8,465 bases of DNA from JANNHP01 sp031404455 (GTDB lineage: Bacteria; Planctomycetota; JAJSAM01; JAJVHW01). The translations under genes and the position numbers were made by a program. Location of the stretch: the NCBI GenBank assembly GCA_031404455.1, contig JANNHP010000136.1, positions 1 to 8,465 on the forward strand, given 5' to 3'. Shown here piece by piece: positions 1 through 5,067 of the stretch. The notes under the pieces are model-generated. The model ran no database searches, had not been told where the DNA came from, and saw only the letters and a program-made list of their open reading frames with translations. Each line of letters starts with the position of its first letter. Position 1 is the first letter of the stretch.

Positions 1-1
1 C

Positions 2-862
2 GGTGTGCTGACGATGCTCGGCTGCAGCGGCGGGTGCTCTCCGATGCACCTCGACTGGTCGTCGGCCCGGGTGTCGAAGGACGGCGTCGATCTCCCTCAC
101 ACGGCGAAGCTGCAGGTCGCGTCGCCGGAGAGGATCGTCCGCCTCGTCCTCGACCTCGAGTCCGCGACGATCGTCGTCGTCGGCGATACGACGGTCGCGG
201 GCTTCGAGGCGGAGTACGAGGTCCGCGAGAAGACGCCCGGCGACGCGTCGCTCGCGGCCGCGCCGGACGGCGTCGAGGTGCGGAGCGCGGGCGGGTTCCC
301 GGTGCTCGTCACGTCGGCGAGGCTGCGCGTGAACCCGGCGACGGTCGTGGACGTCTCGACGAACCTCGGCGGCGTGCGCGTGTCCGGGATCCGCGGCGCG
401 GCACAGGTCACGGCGAAGACCGACGCGGGCAGCGTCGAACTGCGCGACCTCGCGGACGTGGCCGCAGTCGAGGCCACGTCGAACCTCGGCGAGGTGAGGA
501 TCGAGGAGGGCGCCGGTCTCGGGAGCGTCGCGCTCTCTACCTCGGCGGGTTCGGTCTCGGCGAAGGAGATCGCGAGTGCCGCGACCGTGACGCTGCGGAC
601 GGACCTCGGTTCGGTCCGGGTCGAGAACGTGACGGTGTCGGAGAGCCTCTCGTGCGCGACCGACGCGGGGAGCGTGAAGCTGGACGACGTCCGCGCGCCG
701 CGCGCCGAGATCAGGTCGGACCTCGGCGGGATCACGGCGTCGCGCAGCACGTTCGGACACGTGAAGGCGCACACGAACCTCGGCAGCGTGAGACTCCGGT
801 CCTGCACCTATGAGACGAAGGACCTCGGCAGCGACCTCGGCCGCGTCACCGACGAGAAGTAG
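2..862 (+). CDS. Putative DUF4097-type repeat lipoprotein (adhesin-like), 5' partial
   Basis: The frame is open to the left edge, so the true start probably lies outside the window. A GTG at position 5 could serve as a start and is used here for residue numbering (285 aa). The first residues (LTMLGCSGGC) look like the end of a lipoprotein signal with lipidated Cys7, although Met-Leu-Gly before the Cys is not an ideal lipobox. Residues about 20-115 form a beta-rich region. Residues 119-280 are nine repeats of the type [T/S][N/D/S][L/A]G-x-[V/I], starting at 119, 139, 159, 179, 199, 219, 238, 257 and 276, each predicted to be one or two strands of a right-handed beta-helix or beta-solenoid. This matches the DUF4097 / 'putative adhesin' style, found in many envelope proteins of unknown role. 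No catalytic motif is seen. The protein is likely anchored in the envelope; its function is unknown. The next gene is 77 bp downstream, beyond a hairpin, so it is probably not in the same operon. Confidence 0.8.
   Translation, partial: GVLTMLGCSGGCSPMHLDWSSARVSKDGVDLPHTAKLQVASPERIVRLVLDLESATIVVVGDTTVAGFEAEYEVREKTPGDASLAAAPDGVEVRSAGGFPVLVTSARLRVNPATVVDVSTNLGGVRVSGIRGAAQVTAKTDAGSVELRDLADVAAVEATSNLGEVRIEEGAGLGSVALSTSAGSVSAKEIASAATVTLRTDLGSVRVENVTVSESLSCATDAGSVKLDDVRAPRAEIRSDLGGITASRSTFGHVKAHTNLGSVRLRSCTYETKDLGSDLGRVTDEK
359..841 (+). repeat. Nine in-frame ~60 bp (20-residue) coding repeats
   Basis: Within the adhesin-like gene the motif Thr/Ser-Asn/Asp/Ser-Leu/Ala-Gly recurs with spacings of 20, 20, 20, 20, 20, 19, 19 and 19 residues. 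The DNA copies have diverged: blocks such as GACGCGGGCAGCGT and GACGCGGGGAGCGT are similar but not identical. The repeat is therefore old and kept at protein level rather than a recent tandem expansion. Confidence 0.85.
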
Positions 863-893
863 CGGCACGTCGTTCGCGCTGCGACCGGCTCGA

Positions 894-917
894 GCGTCCC
901 GGACTAGACTGGGACGC
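894..917. terminator. Intergenic hairpin, possible terminator of the adhesin-like gene
   Basis: A perfect 7 bp inverted repeat (GCGTCCC at 894-900, GGGACGC at 911-917) encloses a 10-base loop. It lies 32 bases after the stop codon of the upstream gene. No run of T follows (AACCTTCCC), so it is not a textbook intrinsic terminator. It could instead be an operator or a leader hairpin of the downstream gene. The loop contains the -10-like TAGACT. Confidence 0.4.
905..910 (+). promoter_or_regulatory. Possible -10 element TAGACT
   Basis: TAGACT stands out in GC-rich surroundings and fits TAnnnT. It would place transcription start near 917, giving a leader of about 23 bases that contains the GAGGAG ribosome site. 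No convincing -35 box is found at the expected distance. It lies in the loop of the hairpin at 894-917, so the two interpretations may compete. Confidence 0.2.
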
Positions 918-926
918 AACCTTCCC

Positions 927-932
927 GAGGAG
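927..932 (+). promoter_or_regulatory. Ribosome binding site GAGGAG for the DUF2231-like gene
   Basis: GAGGAG lies 7 bases before a GTG codon at 940. It supports that GTG as the start, with no ATG needed. Confidence 0.6.
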
Positions 933-939
933 CCTTCCC

Positions 940-1479
940 GTGGACAACGACGCACATCTGCACTTGCTCGTGAATCATTTTCCGATCATCGGGGCGTTCC
1001 TGGCCGCGCCCCTGCTCGTGCTCACGCTGATCTTCCGCAAGGAGCGCGGGCTCCTGCTCGCGTCGGTGTTCCTGCTCGTCGTCGTCGCGGTCAGCGGGTG
1101 GCTCTCGATCGAGACCGGCGAAGAGGCGATGGACATGCTCGACGCGCAGGAGAAGAAGAAGTGGTTCAGGACCTACGACGAGGGCGTGGACGACCTCGGC
1201 GAGCACGAGGAACGCGCCGAGAAGTCGATGTACGCCGCGGTCCCGACCGCGCTGCTCGGGCTCGTCCTCCTCGTCGCCGCGCACCGCCGTCCGCCCGAGA
1301 ACCCGCTCCCGCGCCTCTGGATCGGCGTGCTCCTCGGCGGGGCCGCGGCGACCTGCGGGGCGATGGCGTGGACCGGTGACGCGGGCGGCAAGATCATGCA
1401 CGCCGAGATCCGCGGCGACTCGGTGGACACCACGGTCAAGCCCGAGGACCGCGCACACGAGCGCGGACGCGACAGGTAG
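940..1479 (+). CDS. Four-helix DUF2231-like membrane protein with conserved histidines
   Basis: A 179-residue protein starting at GTG, chosen because GAGGAG lies 7 bases upstream and because HLHLLVNHFPIIG follows at once, which is the expected N-terminus of this type. Hydrophobic helices are near residues 10-31, 36-58, 97-114 and 126-147. Between helices 2 and 3 is a charged loop with TGEEAMD and GEHEERAE. After helix 4 comes a TGDAGGKIMHAEIR motif, then a hydrophilic tail ending in charged residues. From memory of the family, similar hypothetical proteins in Bacteroidota and other phyla share N-H-F-P-I, H-E and G-G-x-I-x-H-x-E-I. DUF2231 proteins have a related HFP signature. The function of the family is not established. 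Histidines at 6, 8, 13, 89 and 154 next to helix ends could bind heme or a metal; that is inference. The gene appears monocistronic and ends 10 bp from the converging minus-strand gene. Confidence 0.75.
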   Translation: MDNDAHLHLLVNHFPIIGAFLAAPLLVLTLIFRKERGLLLASVFLLVVVAVSGWLSIETGEEAMDMLDAQEKKKWFRTYDEGVDDLGEHEERAEKSMYAAVPTALLGLVLLVAAHRRPPENPLPRLWIGVLLGGAAATCGAMAWTGDAGGKIMHAEIRGDSVDTTVKPEDRAHERGRDR

Positions 1480-1489
1480 CGCAGGAAGG

Positions 1490-1684
1490 TCACGCCTGGG
1501 CGACGAGCGACAGCAGCCAGATCGCCACGCAGATGGCCGTGATCCCCGCGGCCATCGAGACGAACTGCTCCACGGATTTCCGCGCCACGCCGCGGAACGT
1601 CGTCGCGCGGCAGGCGCCCGTGACCATCCCGACCACGAGGCAGGCGATCAGGAAGTAGCCGATCTTGATCCAGGCCCTATCCAC
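1490..1684 (-). CDS. Small two-helix membrane protein of unknown function
   Basis: A 64-residue protein. The frame is open further upstream, but that extension is an Arg/Pro-rich out-of-frame reading of the neighbouring gene, so I place the start at the GTG at 1684-1682. A clear GGAGG lies 6 bases before it. Two hydrophobic segments are near residues 8-25 (IGYFLIACLVVGMVTG) and 41-63. They are joined by a basic loop (R26, R31, R35, K36), which by the positive-inside rule should face the cytoplasm. The gene starts inside the end of the DUF6677-like gene: the start GTG and that gene's TAG share GTGGATAG, so translation is probably coupled and the two proteins may act together. I do not recognise the family. 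It ends 10 bp from the convergent DUF2231-like gene. Confidence 0.7.
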   Translation of the reverse strand: MDRAWIKIGYFLIACLVVGMVTGACRATTFRGVARKSVEQFVSMAAGITAICVAIWLLSLVAQA

Positions 1685-2177
1685 CGGAAGCCTCCGGCGT
1701 CGCGGGCGCGGGCGCGGGCTCGGCGGGAGGCGCCACCTCGGGCAGCACCGACGACGGCGCCGCGGGCACGGTCCCCGGCGCGTGCGCCGCCTGCCGCGAT
1801 TCCGGATCGCCACGGCTGCAGCGCGACCACACGTCGGCGACCGCGACGATGTTGAGCAGGCACGCGATCCCGGTGAAGAGCTCGCCCGCGCTGCGGTCCG
1901 GCATGAACTCCCGGATCTCGACGTGGCGCGTGAGCAGCGCCGCTGCGCCCGTGAGCACGCCGCCGAACACGTGGACGGCCCAGAACCAGATCGGGTGACG
2001 CTCCCAGCTCACGTTCTCGAACCCCGTGAGCGACATCCCGAGCACGAAGGTCGGCAGGATCGCCGCGAACGTGAAGACTCCCGGCCAGAGGCGTCCGATC
2101 TTCAGGTGTCCGGCGCCCGGGACCAGCCACGCCAGGAGGACCGGCAGGTAGGGAGATGGGCGGTCCTCGGAGTCCAT
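1677..2177 (-). CDS. DUF6677-like small integral membrane protein
   Basis: A 166-residue protein starting at ATG (2177). Near the N-terminus it has AWLVPGAGHLKIGRLWPGVF (residues 16-35), and later AGELFTGIACLLNIVAVADVW (97-117). Both fit the DUF6677 family as I recall it from Planctomycetota and Acidobacteriota, small membrane proteins with no known function. Hydrophobic helices are near residues 9-26, 32-50, 62-83 and 98-117. The C-terminal tail (about 134-166) is rich in Pro and Ala and probably disordered. It is the first gene of a two-gene operon, its stop codon overlapping the start of the 64-residue membrane protein. No Shine-Dalgarno sequence precedes the ATG; a TAnnnT element ends 11 bases before it, so the transcript may have a very short leader. 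The family assignment is from motif memory and was not searched. Confidence 0.75.
   Translation of the reverse strand: MDSEDRPSPYLPVLLAWLVPGAGHLKIGRLWPGVFTFAAILPTFVLGMSLTGFENVSWERHPIWFWAVHVFGGVLTGAAALLTRHVEIREFMPDRSAGELFTGIACLLNIVAVADVWSRCSRGDPESRQAAHAPGTVPAAPSSVLPEVAPPAEPAPAPATPEASGG
1691..1695 (-). promoter_or_regulatory. Internal ribosome binding site GGAGG
   Basis: On the minus strand GGAGG lies 6 bases before the GTG at 1684, inside the last codons of the DUF6677-like gene. It decides the start of the 64-residue downstream protein and suits coupled translation. Confidence 0.6.
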
Positions 2178-2188
2178 GGAGGCCGCGC

Positions 2189-2194
2189 AACCTA
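2189..2194 (-). promoter_or_regulatory. Possible -10 element TAGGTT for the DUF6677-like operon
   Basis: Minus-strand TAGGTT fits TAnnnT and ends 11 bases before the ATG at 2177. It lies in the 53 bp divergent spacer. No -35 box is apparent. Confidence 0.25.
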
Positions 2195-2215
2195 TCGCAC
2201 CAGGGGCCGGGTGCG

Positions 2216-2221
2216 TACATT
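2216..2221 (+). promoter_or_regulatory. Possible -10 element TACATT for the thioesterase gene
   Basis: TACATT is an AT-rich patch in GC-rich DNA and ends 9 bases before the ATG at 2231. Transcription would begin within a few bases of the start codon, which fits the absence of a Shine-Dalgarno sequence (CGGGCGGCG precedes the ATG). No -35 box is apparent. Confidence 0.35.
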
Positions 2222-2230
2222 CGGGCGGCG

Positions 2231-2665
2231 ATGCACGTCACCCGCCTCCGCGTACGGTTCGACGAGGTGGACCAGATGAACGTGGTCCACCACCCGCGCT
2301 ACCTCATCTACTTCGAGGTCGCCCGGACGCGCTGGCTGCGCGACCTCGGCGCGCCGTACCGCGACGTCGTCGGTTCGGGCACCCACCTCGCCGTGATCGA
2401 GGTGGGCGTCCGCTACCTGAAGCCCGCGCGCTACGACGAAGAGCTCACCGTGCTCACCCGCTGCACCGAGGCGGCTGGGGCGCGCGTCTGCCTCGAGTAC
2501 GAGGTGCGCCGCGGAGAGGACCTGCTCGCGACCGGGTTCACCCGGCTCGGGTCGATCGACCCCTCCGGCCGGGCGAAGCGCATGCCCGACGGGCTGCGCG
2601 CCGTCTTCGAGGCCGCGCTCTGCGCGGACAAGTCCCCGCCGGCGGTGCCGTCCAAGACCGTCTGA
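2231..2665 (+). CDS. Hotdog-fold acyl-CoA thioesterase (YbgC/FadM-like)
   Basis: A 144-residue cytoplasmic enzyme expected to hydrolyse acyl-CoA or acyl-ACP thioesters. The 4HBT/YbgC signature is clear: RVRFDEVDQMNVVHHPRYLI at residues 7-26, then YFEVARTRWLRDLG. Asp14 aligns with the catalytic Asp of YbgC (Asp18 in E. coli), and the pair His20-His21 follows. The usual glycine of DxxGxVxH is Asn17, and HxNY is HPRY; related proteins vary at these positions. A second conserved block is IEVGVRYLKPARYDEELTV (56-74), and the C-terminal KRMPDGLRAVF is also typical. I chose the ATG at 2231 over an ATG at 2156 because the family begins about there and the longer reading would overlap the divergent gene. 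It heads a run of four plus-strand genes, 25 bp before the HEAT lipoprotein gene. The substrate cannot be told from sequence; YbgC proteins often act with the Tol-Pal system, but no tol gene is present here. Confidence 0.9.
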   Translation: MHVTRLRVRFDEVDQMNVVHHPRYLIYFEVARTRWLRDLGAPYRDVVGSGTHLAVIEVGVRYLKPARYDEELTVLTRCTEAAGARVCLEYEVRRGEDLLATGFTRLGSIDPSGRAKRMPDGLRAVFEAALCADKSPPAVPSKTV

Positions 2666-2680
2666 GTCGTCCAAGTCGTC

Positions 2681-2686
2681 AGGAGG
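2681..2686 (+). promoter_or_regulatory. Strong ribosome binding site AGGAGG
   Basis: AGGAGG sits 4 bases before the ATG at 2691. It is the best Shine-Dalgarno sequence in the window and suggests the HEAT lipoprotein is translated from a leader or polycistronic mRNA, unlike its upstream neighbour. Confidence 0.7.
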
Positions 2687-2690
2687 ATCG

Positions 2691-3665
2691 ATGAATCGCC
2701 AATTCGCCCTGCTCGCCCTGGCCCTCGCCGGATGCGTGACCGAGGACGCCTCGAAGTCGAAGGACACGAAGACGAAGTCGTCGCTCGAGACGAAGGCGAG
2801 CTCGGAGGACGCGAAAGAACGCGAACTGCGCCTCGCGAAGACGCTCATCGACCTCGACAAGCGCGTGGACCGCTTCGTGATGCTCTCCGCGCAGTCCGGC
2901 GACGAGGCGAAGCAGGAGCGGATCATCCTGAAGCCCGCGATCGCGGCGCAGGTCGCGACCTACGACAAGGAGCTCATCGCGATGGTCGCGGACGCTGAGA
3001 ACCCTGAGCGCCGCCGGGTGGCCGCGAAGGCGCTGGCCTTCTCGCAGGATCCGGCGGCGGTGCCGGCGCTCGTGAAGACGCTCGAGGTGAAGGGCGACGT
3101 GCGCCTCCTGACCAACGCGACGTACGCGCTCGGACGCATCAGGAGCCCCGCGACCGACCCGGCGCCGCTCCTCGCCCTGCTCAGGGACGGCGACGCCGAC
3201 GTCCGGAGCAACTCGCTCATGGCCCTCTGGCACGTCTTCGACGCGAAACGCGCCGTCGGCGCGAGCCCGCTCGATCCCGTCGCGCAGCGCGAGGCCATGC
3301 TCCTGCTCGAGCCCGCGCTCTTCGATCCCGCGGACCCCCTGATCCGCGCGCAGGCGGCGGCGGCCGTCGGGGCGCTCGGCGATCCCCGCGGCGTCGATCC
3401 CCTCCTCAACCTCCTGCGGGACGAGCACCCGCTCGTGCGGACCCAGACGGCGATCGCCCTCGGCAAGCTCGGCGACGACAAAGCCATCCCGGCGCTCATC
3501 GCGGTCATGGATTCGACGCCGACGGGCACGCCGAAGCGCGCCGTCGTCCTCAGCCTGACGGCGCTCCTCGAGAAGAAGGGAATCCGGGTTCCCGACAACC
3601 TCGGCGACGAGTCGCGGACGTGGAAACGCTTCGTGAAGGACGAGATCGACACGCCGCAGAAGTGA
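2691..3665 (+). CDS. HEAT-repeat lipoprotein
   Basis: A 324-residue protein. Residues 1-15 (MNRQFALLALALAGC) are a lipoprotein signal with lipobox Leu-Ala-Gly-Cys15, so the mature protein should be anchored in a membrane. Residues 17-50 are a Lys/Ser/Glu-rich linker. A helical segment at about 43-95 leads into HEAT-like (PBS-lyase type) repeats of about 30-35 residues: roughly 98-132, 133-166, 167-210, 211-243 and 244-273. Typical cores are VRSNSLMAL, IRAQAAAAVGALGDPRGVDPL and VRTQTAIALGKLGDDKAIPALI. Such repeats form a curved helical scaffold for protein binding, and no catalytic residue is evident. The true PBS lyase function is not implied. It follows the thioesterase gene by 25 bp with AGGAGG before the ATG, and precedes an exported protein by 33 bp, so a joint envelope role is plausible but unproven. 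Confidence 0.85.
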   Translation: MNRQFALLALALAGCVTEDASKSKDTKTKSSLETKASSEDAKERELRLAKTLIDLDKRVDRFVMLSAQSGDEAKQERIILKPAIAAQVATYDKELIAMVADAENPERRRVAAKALAFSQDPAAVPALVKTLEVKGDVRLLTNATYALGRIRSPATDPAPLLALLRDGDADVRSNSLMALWHVFDAKRAVGASPLDPVAQREAMLLLEPALFDPADPLIRAQAAAAVGALGDPRGVDPLLNLLRDEHPLVRTQTAIALGKLGDDKAIPALIAVMDSTPTGTPKRAVVLSLTALLEKKGIRVPDNLGDESRTWKRFVKDEIDTPQK

Positions 3666-3698
3666 AGCGCGCTGCCGCGCGAGGCCGATGAGAAGGGA

Positions 3699-5057
3699 AT
3701 GAGGCGGCAACTCGCGGCGGCTCTCGTCCTCGCTCTCGCGGCGCTCGCGCCGGCCGAGGACGTGCTCATCCTCGAGAACGGCCGCGAGGCGCGCGGGCGG
3801 ATCGTGGAAGAGACCGAGGCCGGCGTGAAGCTCGACTTCGGCGGCGGGAAGATGTTCTACGCGCGCAAGCTCATCCGCGAGATCCGACGCGGCACCGAGG
3901 ACGGCCCGGCCGAGAGCCCGCTCCCGCCCGGCGAGGTCGCCGACGTGCGCGAGGAGAGCGCCCTCCTCTACCAGGACGGCCGCCGCGTCGGCACGCGCAT
4001 CTTCCGCGCCGCGAAGACGCGCGAGGGCTGGCGCTTCGAGGAGGAGGTCGTCTTCCTCGACGAGAAGGGCGTCCCCGAGATGCAGGTCCGCACCACGGAG
4101 CGCTCGGACCCTGAGTTCCAGCCGCTCGCCTTCCAGTTCCGCGAGGCCGCCGGGGATTCCGAGCACCGGATGGTCTCGGGCGAGGTGCGCGGCGGACGGC
4201 TCTACGTCACCGTCACCAAGGAAGGCGCGAAGACGCAGAGCGACGACGCCGTCCCGGCGGGCGCGCGGTTCCCGTTCGCGGCCCGCGAGATCTTCCTGCG
4301 CGACGCGAAGGCGCTCGCCGGCAAGCTCGAGGCGCCGGTGTTCGACACCCGCGACCAGCGCTGGAGGACCACGAACTACGCGGAGGCGGGGCGCAAGCGC
4401 GTCGACCAGAACGGCGCGACGTCCGACCTGCGCGTGATCGTGCGCCGCCGCGACGACGTGATGGAGCGGGAATGGGTCGACGACAAGCTCGTCGCCCACA
4501 TGATCGAGATGAACGGCGAGACGCTCCGCGCGATCCGCAGTTCGCCCGACGTGATCGGCCGCGTGAAGCAGGGCGACACCGAGCGCGTGACCGGCAAGGA
4601 CAGCTCAGCGCGCACACGCTACGTCGACCCCGAGGGCGGGTGGCGCATCGGCAAGCCCGACCCGTCGTGGACGTTCGAGGAGCCCGTGATCAAAGGCGCC
4701 GGGGCACTGCTCTCGGTCAGGAACGCCGCCGTTTTCGCGTCCGTGGACCTGCTGCGCGACCGCACGGCGCCTGCTGACACCACGGTCGAGCGCGCCGCCG
4801 AATCGCTGCAGCGTCTCTGCCGCGCGGTCGCGGAGGACTTCCACGTCGAGCGCGACGGCTACACCGGCGAGGGCCCGCAGCGCATCTACTGGCTCGAAGC
4901 GTCGGCGACCACGAAGGGCGAGAGGACGCGGACGCTCGCGCACGTCCTCGTCAGGAAGGGCAGGGTCTTCCGGCTCCTCGCCGCGTGCCCCGACAAGGAG
5001 TTCGAGACGCTGCGCCCGGACTTCGAACGCATCCTCGGTTCGTTCGTCGTCGAGTAA
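3699..5057 (+). CDS. Exported three-domain protein of unknown function (PsbP/Mog1-like C-terminus)
   Basis: A 452-residue protein with a signal peptide at residues 1-19, probably cut after Ala-Pro-Ala (no Cys, so not a lipoprotein). Residues 21-65 (DVLILENGREARGRIVEETE...) form a small beta domain of the type that often follows signal peptides in Planctomycetota. Residues about 83-290 form a beta-rich region beginning LLYQDGRRVGTRIFRA, reminiscent of DUF3108-like domains in its 'YxxGxxVGT' opening and alternating strands. Residues about 308-451 resemble the PsbP/Mog1 (DUF1795-like) fold: GGWRIGKPDPSWTFEEP, then a helix (TTVERAAESLQRLCRAVAED) and a closing strand and helix ending in FERILGSFVVE. 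These are fold impressions only. The Shine-Dalgarno sequence is poor: GAGG at 3681 is 14 bases away and AAGGG is too close. A four-codon reading frame ATG...TGA (3688-3702) overlaps the start. The neighbouring HEAT lipoprotein gene suggests joint expression. Confidence 0.75.
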   Translation: MRRQLAAALVLALAALAPAEDVLILENGREARGRIVEETEAGVKLDFGGGKMFYARKLIREIRRGTEDGPAESPLPPGEVADVREESALLYQDGRRVGTRIFRAAKTREGWRFEEEVVFLDEKGVPEMQVRTTERSDPEFQPLAFQFREAAGDSEHRMVSGEVRGGRLYVTVTKEGAKTQSDDAVPAGARFPFAAREIFLRDAKALAGKLEAPVFDTRDQRWRTTNYAEAGRKRVDQNGATSDLRVIVRRRDDVMEREWVDDKLVAHMIEMNGETLRAIRSSPDVIGRVKQGDTERVTGKDSSARTRYVDPEGGWRIGKPDPSWTFEEPVIKGAGALLSVRNAAVFASVDLLRDRTAPADTTVERAAESLQRLCRAVAEDFHVERDGYTGEGPQRIYWLEASATTKGERTRTLAHVLVRKGRVFRLLAACPDKEFETLRPDFERILGSFVVE

Positions 5058-5060
5058 TCT
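5055..5060 (+). promoter_or_regulatory. Possible -10 element TAATCT for the aldo/keto reductase
   Basis: TAATCT overlaps the TAA stop codon of the preceding gene and ends 7 bases before the ATG at 5068. That spacing would give a leaderless transcript. CCCCGCC, with no Shine-Dalgarno sequence, lies between. The TA is already needed for the stop codon, so chance is a serious alternative. Confidence 0.25.
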
Positions 5061-5067
5061 CCCCGCC

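Noticed and set aside
97..807. A 236-codon minus-strand frame opposite the adhesin-like gene
   Set aside because: It mirrors the Ser/Thr-rich repeats of the plus strand and has no independent features.
1490..1813. A 107-codon version of the small membrane protein starting at 1813
   Set aside because: The extra 43 residues are Arg/Pro-rich and lie inside the DUF6677-like gene in another frame. The GTG at 1684 has a good GGAGG, so the shorter form is preferred.
2156..2665. A longer thioesterase starting at the ATG at 2156
   Set aside because: The extension would overlap the divergent DUF6677-like gene, has no family similarity, and the hotdog domain begins right after the ATG at 2231.
2679..4499. 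A 606-codon open frame on the minus strand antisense to the HEAT lipoprotein and exported-protein genes
   Set aside because: It is Arg/Ala/Glu-rich low-complexity protein with no recognisable domain. Long antisense frames are expected where GC-rich codons make stops rare. The plus-strand genes have signal peptides and clear repeats.
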